NCBI GenBank assembly: GCA_964017185.1
Contig: OZ024870.1
Coordinates: forward strand, 64,334,812 to 64,398,811
Reading direction: 5' to 3'
DNA: 64,000 nt
Source of the DNA: Rugalucina vietnamica
Lineage: Eukaryota > Mollusca > Bivalvia > Lucinida > Lucinidae
In this document: positions 43,500-57,409 of the stretch, piece after piece
How positions within the stretch are numbered: position 1 is the stretch's first letter
Layout: every line of letters starts with the position of its first letter
Notes under the pieces: generated by a model
Database searches by the model: none
The model's input: the letters and a program-made list of their open reading frames with translations, nothing else
What the model was told of the DNA's origin: nothing
Program-made: the position numbers and the translations under genes

Positions 43500-43893
43500 A
43501 TGCAAATTTTAAATATAGTGTTAGCGTGCTGTTTTCTACATAAATTAAGAAGAATAGAAGCCTCAAGTAGTTGTTACGATTCCAAAGGCAGGGCGGTAAT
43601 GTGCGCACCAGAGTTTCAAAATGTAGCTTTTAATATGGAGATAGAGGCAACGAATACATGTGGATTAACAGAACCACAGGAATTTTGTTTAGAAACTGGA
43701 GTAACTGGGTCTAGGGAATCATGTGGGCACATTTGTGATGCCCAGTCGCCCAGGAAAAAGCATCCAGCTATTTTTATGACTGATTTTAATAATCAAAATA
43801 ATCGGACATGGTGGCAAAGTGAAACTGTGTTTGAAAGAAGAAGAGAGTGGTGGAATTCTAATCAACAACCTGTTAATTTAACTTTAAGTTTAG
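43500..43893 (+). CDS. Gene B exon: signal peptide and LamNT part 1
   Basis: ATG follows an acceptor-like TCCATTTTCAG (43485-43495), so an upstream untranslated exon is likely. A hydrophobic leader ([11 protein letters not shown]) precedes the LamNT domain: [34 protein letters not shown] and W-W-Q-S-E, matching the netrin order. Donor GTAAGG at 43894 after L-T-L-S-L, phase 1. Confidence 0.9.
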
Positions 43894-46800
43894 GTAAGGT
43901 CACATTTAGCTTTAATTTAGCCCAAAGTCATTTTCAGCCTTTTGATAATACTCCAAATTTGGAGTTCCACTGAAGTCAAAGGTAAATAACAGTCATAGGT
44001 CGGAGGTTTCGAGGATTGCATTTTTTAAGCTCACCTGAGCCGGAGGTTGAAAATGTGAGCTTATAGGATGACCATGCTCCGTCGTCCGTCGTCTGACCAA
44101 AATTTCAAAGATCTTGTCTTCTGAAACCGCTTGGCCAATCAAAGCCAAAGTTCATGTGGAGCATCATTAGGAAGGGGGAACGAAAGTTTATATAAATCTT
44201 CTTCTTCTTTCTTCTTCCAGTAAACTACAGGGCCCACTCTGGAGTATTGTCGTACTTGAGCATTGTCGTACTTGACCAGGTCACATGACCAAGATGGCCG
44301 CCATGCCCATATATGGTAAACACCATAAAAAATTTTCTTCTCCGGCACTAGTGGACCGATTTCAACGAAACCTGGTGTGTAGCATCGGGGACTCTAGCCC
44401 ATCATAGATTATATAAATCATGACCTTGGGTTGACCTTGACCTATTTTACGACAAGGTCAATTTTGGTTACATAGGCTTTTCAATGAAAAAAAGTGAAAA
44501 CATTGAATTTTTCAGGAAGTTTTGTAGCATGTGACCTGAAAGTTGGTAGATACAGACCACTTGTTGCGCTAATGACATTGAGTTGACCTTGACTTATTTT
44601 ACGGCAAGGTCAATTTTGGTTACATAGGCTTTTCAATGAAAAAAGTGAAAACATTGAATTTTTCAGGAAGTTTTGTAGCCTGTGACCTGAAAGTTTATAG
44701 ATACAGACCACTTGTTGCGCTAATGAAGTGTTGTGAGTATCAAAGGTCAAAGTCATTTCTTTACCTTGGCCAAAGGTCATTTACAAATTAAATGTAAAAC
44801 TTAATTTTCTCAGTAACAGCTTGACCAATCAAAGCTAAATTTTATATGTATTATCCTTGGGATAAATAGTCATGGTCACATGACCAAGATGGTCGCCGTG
44901 GCTATAAAAAAACCTTTTAAAATCGCCAGAACCAGAAGGCCTACGATTTTGAAACCTGGCATGAAGCATCAGGGGGAAGAGCTCTACAAAGTTTATATAA
45001 ATAATGGCCCTGGGATGACAATGACCTATCTTATGGCAAGGTCAATATAGAGCGCCCAAACATTTGAATGGGGAAAATTGTCAAAATGTCATTTGAAGGG
45101 AAGAACTTTATGGAAATGGGCAAATCGACTGAGTATTTATGATTCTGAAAATAAATGTACCCCAATGGCAGATCTGCCCCACACTCCGGGACAATATACA
45201 TGTATATTACCATAATATTCACAGATCTTCTTCTCTGATACCGCTTGGCCAGTCAAAGCCAAACTTCGTGTGGAGCATTCTAATAGGGCTGTCACACATT
45301 CGCGTATCGACTCACGTATCTACGGCGTATCGAGATACGAAAGGTACGTCACACGTACGTCGTAGATACGTGGGCATACGTAGCTCATACTCTTCGATAC
45401 GTAGCTCATACTCCTCATACGCCGAGGTGCTACGTTTTTTATGTGTGCACTTAAAAATTCGTAGCACGTACGTAGCAGGTCCGATACGCAGTACATACGT
45501 CACACATACGTGGTACATACGAAAGCAACGTGGCAGGTACGTCGTAGATACGTAGCTCATACTCCTGATACGCCACACGTACGTAGCGGTTAAAATGCCA
45601 CGTAACCGTGACGTATGTACAGCGTTCCTTTCGTACCTGCTACGTATGTGTGACGTATGTGTGGCGTATCCTCGAATGTCTTTTCGTATCTACGGCGTAT
45701 CAGCGACGTACGTGTGGCGTATCTCGAGTATCAATGGCGTATGTGCTACGTATGTGCTACGTTCGTTTCGCTACTGTGGAGTATGTGTGACGTATTAGGA
45801 GTATTAGGAATATTTTGTGGCGTTCCAAGAGAATCTTAATGCGTCTATATGTATGTTTTCGTTTTTCCGAAGTCATGGATCAAATGTTTCTCACGGTTCG
45901 GGGTGTCGTGCAGGGTTCTTTCATGGCTACGCTTGGTGTAGCCTCCGTCTTTGTTCATGTGGTCTTACGACCAGGATGGAGAGCTTGAAGATGTTCCCCC
46001 CCCCCCCCCCCCACCACCACCACCTCGGGTTTGTTTTTTTTTTTTCGATGTTAATCTAGATTATCTAGATTTCTCCGGTGGCATCTTCGACCTCTTTTAT
46101 GAGCCTGTGCGTGAGAAAACCAACAATTTGGGTTCCGACCAGGTCTGACACAAACCGGCCTGTACAGTCTCAGAAGATGGTAAGAGGCTGGTAAGAGGCT
46201 GGAAATTTTGGATTTAGAAAGTAGAGGAATTGTACTATCCAAGTAGAAAAAACAAAGGCAGATCAGCTCCAAGAATTGCATGAGCAAAGTGAACACAACC
46301 GTTTGTTCTCATAGGTATTAAAAAGCAATTGGTACAGAACAGATACGCCGCAGATAAGAATGGAACGCAGTACATACGCCGTAGATACGTCACGCGTACA
46401 CTTCATACGCCATACATACGTAACACGTACGTAGCACATACGCACTGATACGCCGTACATACGAAAGAGAAATTCCATACGAATACAGATACGTCACGGG
46501 AACGTAGCAGGAACGTCACACGTACGTGGTACATACGTCTCTCGAGCAAAATACGGCTCAGACCTCGGCGTATCGACATTTTCATAGATACGTGAGCGAT
46601 ACGCCGCTGATACATGAATGTGTGACAGAGCTATAAGGAAGGGAGAATGAAAGTTTTATATGAATGGGCAAGGTCACATGACCAAGATGGCCGCCATGGC
46701 TATAAATAGCAAAAACCTTTAAAATCGTCTTCTCCAGAACCAGAAGGCTTATGATTTTGAAACTTGGCAAAAAGCATCAGCTCTTCAAAGTTTATATGTA

Positions 46801-49800
46801 AATCATGACCTTGGGGTGACCTTGATCTGTTTTATGGCAAAGCCAACAAAGGTTGCCCATGCATTTGAATGGGGAAAATTAGTAAAAGGTAATTAAATGT
46901 GGGGAAACTTGCTTGGCGTATGCAAATGGACATAGGATTTATGTTTATGAAAAAAAAAATCTTCAGGGGGTTGTCTGACCCTGCCCGGGGCTTTATACAT
47001 GTATATGACCATAATATTCCAACATCTTCTCTGAAACCGCTTGGCCAGTCAAAGTCAAACTTTATGTAGAGCATCGTTAGTTACGAAAGGGGAATGAAAG
47101 TTAATACAAACGGTTCAGGTCACGTGATCAAGATGGCCGCCATGGCTATTAATAGCAAAAACCTTTATAAACTTTATTCTTCAGAACCGGAAGACGTATG
47201 TTTTTTAAATTTTGCCTGGAGCATCAGAGAATGGAGCTCTACAAAGTTTGTATAGATCATGACCCCGGGATGACCTTGACCTATTTTATGGTAAGGTCAG
47301 CTTAGGTCACATATCCCAGATTTTAGGTGAGCGTTTATAGGACCATTGGTCCTCTTTTTTTTACCCTGCCTTTTTACCTCTACTTTTGAAGAATATATGT
47401 AGAATGGACTGCTTCAAACGCAGTGCGTCTGTCCATTAATGCGACTTCAGTATCGTATGTAGGGGACAGGAATGTCCGCGGACCGGAATGTCCGCAAAAA
47501 AATTAAGTTGTTTTAATTATGTATAAAAACATAAATAATCATTAAATAAGTCTATTAAATGCAAAATTTCGGGGAAATAATTTAAAAAAAATCGACAAAA
47601 GAACTTAGAAAAAATTCCTTGCGGACATTCCGGGACAGCCCGAAGGGACCGAAATGTCCGCAGACCCGAAATGTCCGTAAATGATTTTTCTCTTTAAAAC
47701 CGATATAATATCTATCGATTATGCTTTATTAATGCGGTAAAACAAGTAAATTATAAACATAATGATCATATGACCCACAAACCACGAATGTCTGTTTATA
47801 ATAAAACATGTTTGACCGTTTGGTCAGTACACAATTGTAATTCTATCGTTCAAATTATTGCATTCCAACGGAAAATTTTAACTCTGAAGTGAGTTTACAT
47901 GACATTATTCATAGTAATTAACAGTTTTTATAGTGATAGTTTAATTAAAAAAATATTGCGGCCATCCCGGTCCATTTAGACCGTCCCGCAATGTCCGCAA
48001 CATTTAAAATTTATAATTAAGAAATGAATTTCATTTTTCTGTTGTTCATGGAGCTATGAACCGCAGTGGGTCGCGTGCAAAGTGAATGAACCCCGAAGGG
48101 GTTCATGTAAGCTTTGCTAGCGACCCACTGCGGTTCATAGCTCCATGAACAACAGAAAAATTAAACTCATTGCTTATATTTACATTCATTTCTCTCTATC
48201 GCTTGTTGAAAAATCACCAAGGCGGTCACATTTACAAGCAAACAGAGAATCTACACACAGTGTGTGTTCAAACAGCGGAACGGCGTCGACGTTTAAAACG
48301 TCCAATGAGATTGGCGAGATTCATGTTTTTGACGTCAAGTTTGGATTACGTCACGTCGCGTGACACAATGTTGTTCATGGAAGTATGAACGCAGATGAAC
48401 ATCTAATGGTTCATCTAAGGAGGTTTTAGAAAAATGTAAATATTAAATGATGAAAACGGTCAGGGTCTCTATAGAAGTAATTTCAAGTGTTTTTACCATA
48501 TATGGGCATGGCAGCCATCTTGGTCATGTGACCTAGATTATTTATATAAACATTGATTCCCCCATTCTATAGATGCTTCACGTAAAATTTGGCTTTGATT
48601 GGCCAAGTGGTTTCAGAGGAGAAGATGTTTGAGAATTATATTAATATACAAGCATAATGCCCCGGGGTGGGGGCAGATGAGCCCCTGGGGTCCATTTTTT
48701 TCAGAATCATTAAAATTCAGTCCTACTGCCCATTTCCTGCAAGACTTTCACTTTAAATGATATTTTAAAAGTTTTCCCCATTCAAATGCATTGGTGACCT
48801 ATGTTGACCTTGCCGTAAAATAGGTCAAGGTAATCACAGGGTCATGATTTATATACACGTTGTAGTACTTGAGTCATCCATACTTCATGCAAAGTTTCAT
48901 TGAAATCAGTTCACCGGTTCTGGAGAAGAAGATATTTTAAGGGTTTTTATCATATATGGGCATGGCGGCCATCTTGGTCATGTGACCTGTATTATTTATA
49001 TATACATTGGTTCCCATTTCCTATCTATAGATGCTTCATATAAAATTTGATTTGATTGGCAAAGTGATTTCAGAAAAAAGATCTTTGAAAAGTGTGTATG
49101 GACAACAGACCGGCCAAGGTCAAGAGATGACCTTGACCTAAATTAATCATATACCTCCATCTTATCCATTAGTTGTTTGCATCTACCACTTTTCAGGTCT
49201 CAGGCTGCAATAGTTTTCAAAAAATAGCTAATTTCCACTTTTTCCATTATAAGTCTATGGAAACTTTAAGTTACCATAGCAACCAGAGTTCTTATCCGAC
49301 TGGAATAAAAAACACAAATTATGTAGAGGCTACTGTCAGGAACATGTATACAAAGTACAGGCTTAATCCCCTTGACAGTTTCTGAGAAGATTTTTGAACG
49401 TTTTTCAATTATTGTATCTCAAACATCATAAAATTTACAATTGCTTTAAATGGCATGTAATCCAATACAATGCAAGTTGTTCGTTTTTCCATGACGCAGC
49501 TCATTTCTTTAAATTTGGCCGTTCCATAATGGTTCCATAATGATTTTGCTGTGATTTAAATTAATGCTAAATCTTCTGTTCATTATGATTGTCCCTCTTT
49601 TGTGTTATCTTTGTATTGTGCTAATGGTCACCGGATGGCTACCTTGTTGGAATAGAGCTAATTATTATGCTCTTTATGCATTCTGTGGAGAAAATGTAGA
49701 TCATTACGTTTCAGTAAAAAACAGAATGGCACTGTGTGCAACAACATTGCTCTCTCTCTATCACTTCAGGAAAATCATACGAGGTGACCTATATCTGGTT

Positions 49801-50102
49801 ACGATTCGTAAGCCGGATACCGGAAAGCTTCGCCATATTCAAAAGAACGACCGAGGACTCCCCATGGGTACCGTACCAGTTTTACAGTGGTTCATGCAAG
49901 AATACATACAATGTGGAGAATAAACGTTTTACATCTCGGGAGAAACAGGACGAAGCATCCTGTTCAGATGCCCATTATTCACTGCTGGGCGATTGGGATG
50001 TAGGATTTAGTACACTTGGCAGACCAGACGCCGTGAATTTTGAAAACAGTCCTATTCTTCAGGTATAATATTAAATGAATCCTCTGAGGAAACGAAACAG
50101 AC

Positions 50103-50138
<36 letters not shown>

Positions 50139-51668
50139 CATTTGCGAAAGCAAGTGGCACGAAAACATTGTATAACAATAACAAGTGATTTTCTGCTTCG
50201 ATGATATATACATTCCATTCCAAGCTGGTAGAAGACTAGCTACTAAAATAGTTTTTGCTTTCAATGAAACACCGATGCTTTGCAGCGAAATTGTAGGCAC
50301 ACGTACTTTCACTTTTACTATTAACTCATATAAGCCTGGCGTCCCTTTTGTGGGACATAGGCATACGCAGAACGCGACGTCCCATCTGGAGCTATTCTGT
50401 TTGCACAGAGAAATTTCATCGAAAAATAAGATAAAAAAATAAAGATCACTCCTAACACCCCTAAAATGAAAGTGGACTCACTCAAGTGATAATGATGGGA
50501 AAAACCATTCGTCAAATATGGCTTAATTACGGTTTTGGAAACCACGGGTATTGCTATTTGATTTGATATGAGTTGTATAACACGCATTGTGACATTGCTG
50601 CCATATTTTAATGTAGGAAACATGGTTTTCTGCACAATCAAACAAATAATGGTGCACTATATTTTACAGCCTCGTCACATTTTCATACATATAAAAGCAT
50701 TCATTCTTATGCTTGTACGGGACGGAGTTCAATTACTTATAATACAAGCACTTGCTTTTTCGTAGCGACCGGTTACGAGCATAAATACATGTAAATGCAG
50801 AGTATTAACAGCACGCGCACGCAAATTGTCTCAGGAATACACGACTTTTTTCCCGTTAATAAACGCCTATATTGATATCATGTTGTACATTTATTGAATG
50901 AATATCGGAAAATATTCGGAACCAGTTCGGCGGGAATGCACGAGCTTGCGGTCGGAAATTTCATGAAAATTTGAGAAATTTGGAGTGCTAACATTTTGTG
51001 AAATACATGTATATTGTTAAGGGATTTGTTAGATGAAATTTTGTCTATTTAGTATGTGACGCATTCTGTAAGTTTTCTAATTTCGCCGTTCGATTAGTTG
51101 AGGGGGAAAAGCCGGGAAAATGACTGCCAGATATTTTTTTTTACATTTGCGACCAACTAGCGAAAGTAGTCCTGGCGGGAACGCGTTTCCTTGGATCCGT
51201 TCAGTATGACATGTAAACATTCTAAACTATTGAATATGGAAATTATTCAATTTTTCAACTATGCAACTGAGTGAACGGGACGATTTCTTGGGTATATGAT
51301 AAGGGTATTTATGCAACAATGTAGAACACTTGCAATTTTACAGCATTCAGATAGAGATGGTATTTGCTTTATGGTCGTTTTCTCATTATTTAATATGAAA
51401 TTTAATATCAAGATTTGTGACAATATCGCCAAATTTTATTAAAATTCAAACACCAGAAATTTTAAAACTTTTAAATTTCATTTTAACGTCGTTCAGTGTA
51501 TGTACGTACAATATTATTAATTTGCCCTACAGGAATGGGTGACTGCCACCGATATCAGAATTGTTTTGACACGCATGCACATGTTCAGTGAAGATGACTT
51601 CAGTGACCCGAGAGTTCTACGTTCTTATTTCTACGCAATTGAAGACATCACTGTCGAGGCAAGGTATG

Positions 51669-51716
<48 letters not shown>

Positions 51717-54700
51717 ATTAAAAACTGGGTAACCATCCGAGCGAAGTGGTTTGTGTGGGTGTGGTCACTGTGGTGAGTAGTCAAACTGAAATTTTCGGAG
51801 CCAAGAAGTCTCGTGTATATCAACCTTATGTGTGAAGTTTTTTTTCTGGATTATGACGGAACAAATCTAGCCCAGATGACAGATTGGCAACTTTTGGGCA
51901 GTAAGACTGGCTCGTTTCACTTGTAAAAATCAAGTTAAGAAAATTTAACGCTTATAAATTTTCGTCATAGGAAGTAACTTAAAAAAAAAACGGCTGTATT
52001 CTCAACCTACACTCGAGGCATACTCAACTTAAACTCATTAAGATAATCTGATCAGTCACTCGTGTGAGCGCATAACTGTTCGATTTGGTATGCACATGTT
52101 CCACTCACACTCGAACTCAACTCAAATGCGAAATTCGAGTAAACGTTGAGTAAAGGCGACACCTCACTCGAGCGATACTCGAAAATTTTTGGACCCTTAT
52201 TTCTCCACATTTTCTTCGAAAAAGCCCAATAAAAGCAGATTACATACATCACCCGGACCATGAAAAATACATACTAACAAATAAATACAAAAAATACATA
52301 ATTCACTTTAAACGAAATTCCGCGCGATAGATGACGTTTTTGTGATGTCGCACGTAAACATTCATATCCGCCGAGAATGAGTCCTCTGGAAAACATTTAA
52401 CAATGTAAGTATTTCTTTATTAGTCATGTTAGAATCGAAATAATTTTACTTTACGGTGAATTTTAAAGTAAAATTATTTCTTAAGTCATATAATTCCTAT
52501 AAATGACATACTATGGTTAATAACTAAGAAATAATTTTAATTTACGGTCAATTATCGTGATTAACGCTTGTTGGAGGGCAGATTGCGATGTATTAATTCA
52601 CGATGGCGCAGCCGGAGTGAATAAAATATCGCATCTGCCCGACAACATCACGCGTTGAGCAAAGATAATTCACCGTTAAATAAAATTGAGCCTGTGCATG
52701 AGAAAACAAACAGTTTGCATATGCGCAAACAAAGACGCAGATCAGCTGTGCAGTAACTGCACAGCTGATCTGCGCCTATGTTTTTTCCACACTGATAGTA
52801 CAATTCCTCTCCTACTTATATCCAATGTTTCAAGCTTCTAGCTTTATTCTGTGACTGTACAGCCTGGTTTGTGTCAGACCTGGTCGGAAACCCAAATTGT
52901 TGGTTTTCTCATGCACAGGCTCAATTATTCCGATTCTAACACGACTAATAAATAAATGCTTTCTTTTTAAACTGTTTTCCATTGGGCTCATTCTCGGCGG
53001 ACATGAATTTTTTTGTGCGACGTCATAAAACGCCACCATACGCGCGCTATTTTGTTTACAGTAAATTATTGTTAATTTGCAAGCAGTGAATGTTTCCATT
53101 AGGTCTCATGGAAAAAACGATAACGTTGTGCAATTAGAATATGGTGATCAAACATGATTTTGTCATTCATTAACATTCGCTAGGTCCTTCGGGGAGTGTT
53201 GAAAACCGAGGGCATACCGAGGCGTAGCCCTCGGTTTTCAACACGCCCCGAGGGACCTAGCGAATGTTAATGAATGATAAAATCATTAATTTTTGATCGC
53301 TATTATTGCATAGATTCTGCAAAAACGAAAGAAATAACGGTGCACTATATTTTACAGCATCACGTTTTCATAATCGTAAAAGTTTTCATTCTTATGCTTG
53401 TTCTACTCATTATTAGCACGTGTTTTGCGTGGCGCCCGGTGACGAGCTTAAATGGTCGTTCGTCTCTCAATAATGAGAAGGACCATCATTATTTCTTAAA
53501 TAGGTTCGTGTGTGTGGGTGAGTTCTTTCATGGCTGACTAGGCCACTTCCGAAGTAGCTCTAACGAGCATAAATAAAAGCGGCCATGTATTAACAGCACA
53601 CGAGGATCGCTATATTAATACATGGCTATCTTTTCATTAATATATGGCTGTTAATATCGTGTGACACGGGTATTTATGCAATAATAATGAATAATAATCC
53701 AGAAAAATGGGTTTAGTCAAAGTATCCGTACATACATGTATTAGTCTTAGCTGTTTTACTAAGGTGGTTATATCCAAAGCACATTTCGGATGTCATGACA
53801 TCCCCAATGTTAAGAGGTAGTCCCATAAAATGGAGGCAACGTACCGACATGACCATAGCTGTTATCGTAGTAGACTTACGTTACAGATTAACCGTTATCA
53901 ATATGAATGGCACGCCTGTTCCTATTGGTCAAATACAAGGGTCGTCCGGAGAGTTTTTGGACTGTGCCTGTATCTTAAAAACTATCTTATGCTATACAAT
54001 AAAAGATATATCAGTTTATCGATAAGACCTTCCTTCACAATATATGGGAAAACTGGAATCAAAACCTACATGCATTTGGGGATATTGGTCTCCAAGGCAA
54101 CCGTTGTGGCGCTTCTCGGAGCACTTTGAATTTGAGGTTTTCTAAGACCCGGAGACAAGAAAACAATTACGCACAAATTGGCCATATGACTTTTAAATAC
54201 AACAATAACTTGCATGGTGTCACGACATTATCTCTTCAATATGTTCGCAAAATTCCTTGGTCTTTCAACGGTTAACAACTTCCAAAATGCTAACAGAAGT
54301 GTATGTGTCGGTCGGAAGTGTTTGAAAGAAACTCGACGTCGTCGCAACGGATGAAGCAGCGCTTCTTTTATCAAACACTATTCATTCCGAAATGAGTTCA
54401 CAAATCTAATAAAAAAATTCTTACTGTTGGCTAAACCAAATCCATTAATTTTGCACTTTTTCGAAAAGTTTTAGCCAGGAAATCGGTAATAAGAGGAGGG
54501 GTTACAGGTTGTTTGATGCGTGAGAAAAGCGAAAACCCATTTAAAAATCGATGCAAAACAGTTTGGAGGTAGCCACATGAAATCGAATGCATTTTCCTGA
54601 TATTTGAATAATATTGCTGCTCTCAGAATAATCAAATAAACTTAAAATTATCAAGTGTTGGTGTCCGATGACCTTGAAAGCCACTTAAAATGCATCCAGT

Positions 54701-57354
54701 CAGCCAGGTAATTCTTATAAAATTATCACGGACGCGACGTCGTTGTTGACGTCAAAGTGCTCCGAGTGATGCAACATGCTCGTATTAAAATGATTATATC
54801 AATAAGTTCCCGGTAAGCAAATATTCTGAAAATTTCAGCAATAACTCATGATATAATGTAATATTTCTGTATAAAATTTCAACTGATTCGTTTGAATAGT
54901 TATTGAGATATAGACACAGTCTCAAAACTTTCCAGACAGCCTACGTACATCCATTTCATTCATTTGTATAACGGTAAACCCGTGGCGTAATTCTAAATAC
55001 GATCGTCGACTTAAGGATTATACCGACACCAAGGCCGGAAATTCTATTGCTTGCTTCGGGGTTTGAAATTGGAGGATTTATGCAAAACAAACTTGTTTAC
55101 TAATGGTCTAAATAGCGTCTGTATAAATTGACGCATTTTTTTAAATATGAACTACGCCTATGATGTCATAATAAAGCCGACGTTACGTTGAATTTCTATC
55201 AACTTTGTGCGACGTTTTTTGGCGCCATGACTTTGAAATTTGCGACACTGTGTTGATTAAAGCTGCATATATAATTAAACAAGCACAAAGTATGTTCTAA
55301 AGTTTTACTGAATATTAACATAGAAACTTTGCGCTACACATTCAGGTTCACCACCTCGATTTAAAACCTACAGTGGCGATTAAAATACGTTTTCCATAAT
55401 AAGCGTAAGCAAAATTAAAGGGGCGGGGATAACGTAACGTAGTATTTTTTTTTTCATTTTGGTACCCACATGTTTTTTTTTCTCATCAAATTACTTGCTA
55501 TAAGATGGTATGTAATTGAAAGTTTTTCATTGCCAAAGTGTAGTAGCAACTAGCAGAAAACGCTTTTTTCGGCACATGCAATGAGCGTTCTTTCAACAGG
55601 TATAACTCAAAAATAAACCTGGTGACCCCCATTTTTTATTTGCTCAGTACAAAGAAAACATTCTAAAGAAGCTTCAAAATAAAAATAAGAACATTTTATC
55701 GAGCCGTTAAAATTACCTTTGGGGTCGGCGTCATCCTTAATACTGCGTTTAGATGTTCCCGGCGGTCGCGGCGGCCACGTTTCAGACAACCGTGAGCAAA
55801 ACGGGATAACCGTGAGGCAACGCAGGGGAACGGGATAGGCAAACGTAGCACGCCGGGATAACCGTGGATACCGTGACAAATTTTTTGACAGTTTAAAAAT
55901 TTGCCACGGCAGTCACGGCGGAAATGAGAAACGTAATGGGCCGTGATAAATCGGGCTGAACGTAACACACCGTGACAGAACGTAACAGTACGTAGCGAAA
56001 CGTGGAGGCGGTCCGTAGTGCAACGGGAAGCTAGTGAATAGCCCGGCAAGCTACGGATCTTCCACGTTCTGTTGCATTTGATCACGGTCGTCTCACGTCT
56101 CGTCCCGTTTCCTACGGAATACTCAACACGTTTTGTTGCGTTAAGTTACGGTGCGTTACGGTCTTTGACGGTGTTCACCCCGTTCTACTACGCATGTCAC
56201 GTTCTGTTACGGTTATCACGGCGCGTGAAGTTTAAAGATATAAAATGGCATATCATGGGGACAAGTTCCTTCATATTGGAGCAGTCACTATAGTGAACAA
56301 TACAGACCATACGCTGCACTATGCAATTGAATAAGAATTACAATCCCGAACTTTCATAATCAACTCTGCAGTCGGTTGTTGAGGAGCGCGATTGTTATTA
56401 TTTCAAAGGACTTATTCGTATACAAAAGGAAAAAAAATATGCTTTATATTGTATGGTGTCTACGTTTCGTCCGTAGCTGACCTTGACAGACCGAAAAAAC
56501 GTGTTACGCCTTGGTCAAAACGCAACTGACCGCAACAGAACGTAACAGGCCGTAATAGAACGTGCTAATAATCGTGATAGATCGTGGATAACCATAACGT
56601 ACCTTAGCGCCTCCATGACACACCGGCTTATCACTACCACGGCTTGTTACGGATATCGTAATAATACAACGTAAGAAAACGTTACAAGTATTAGCTTTTC
56701 TAAAAAGCTGATGGGCGTTTAGCTAAATTTCGGTGTACACAGTCGCAGTGTTGTGAGTAGATACTTTGTTGAGTTTAACGTTGCTGTCAACATTATCTGT
56801 AATATCATGATGGCGCCTGGTTGTGATAGGGAGCTCAATGCTCACTTTTACAGTGGCCTCACTGTTGTATCAAATCCCAGACACTTTACCTGATATCACC
56901 CATAGTCACATTATACTGACACTTATTTTTTTGGCCAAACTTAATGCCGATGCCTGGTCTTAACTATATCGCGGATCGATGGGATCGATGGGTATCCCAT
57001 TAATATCTAAAACACGATAAATGTGGTTTTCACGACCAAACTGTGTGGTGTACCTAAATTGATATACGCTGTTATACTGAGGTGACCCCAACTTGTGGTG
57101 CGCTACTAATGAATAGACAGCGGTAAATAGTTGAACCAGTGTAGACCGGAAGAAGCAAGAATAAAGTATTGAACAAACACTCCCAGGTATGGTCAAAATT
57201 GTGTAAGTGCTCCAGCGTACAGGCGCCCACAACAAAACGTAATAGATCTTGAAAATCAGAGAAATGTATTACCAAAACTCCACGGCACGCTACGTTTCTA
57301 GCAAACGGGGCTGTCGGGGCCGCCGGGAACATAGTGTAAACGCAGTATAAAGGA

Positions 57355-57409
<55 letters not shown>

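Noticed and set aside
43894..43973. Continuation of the first LamNT exon to the stop at 43973
   Set aside because: After L-T-L-S-L-G the frame leaves the netrin pattern, while splicing at 43893/49770 gives the expected G-K-S-Y-E-V-T-Y.
45312..46059. Tyr/Val/Arg-rich open frames
   Set aside because: They are translations of the CGTATC/ACGTA motif in several frames on both strands, not proteins.
55607..56293. Arg/Cys-rich open frames on both strands
   Set aside because: They coincide with the CGTAAC-motif element and have no domain pattern.
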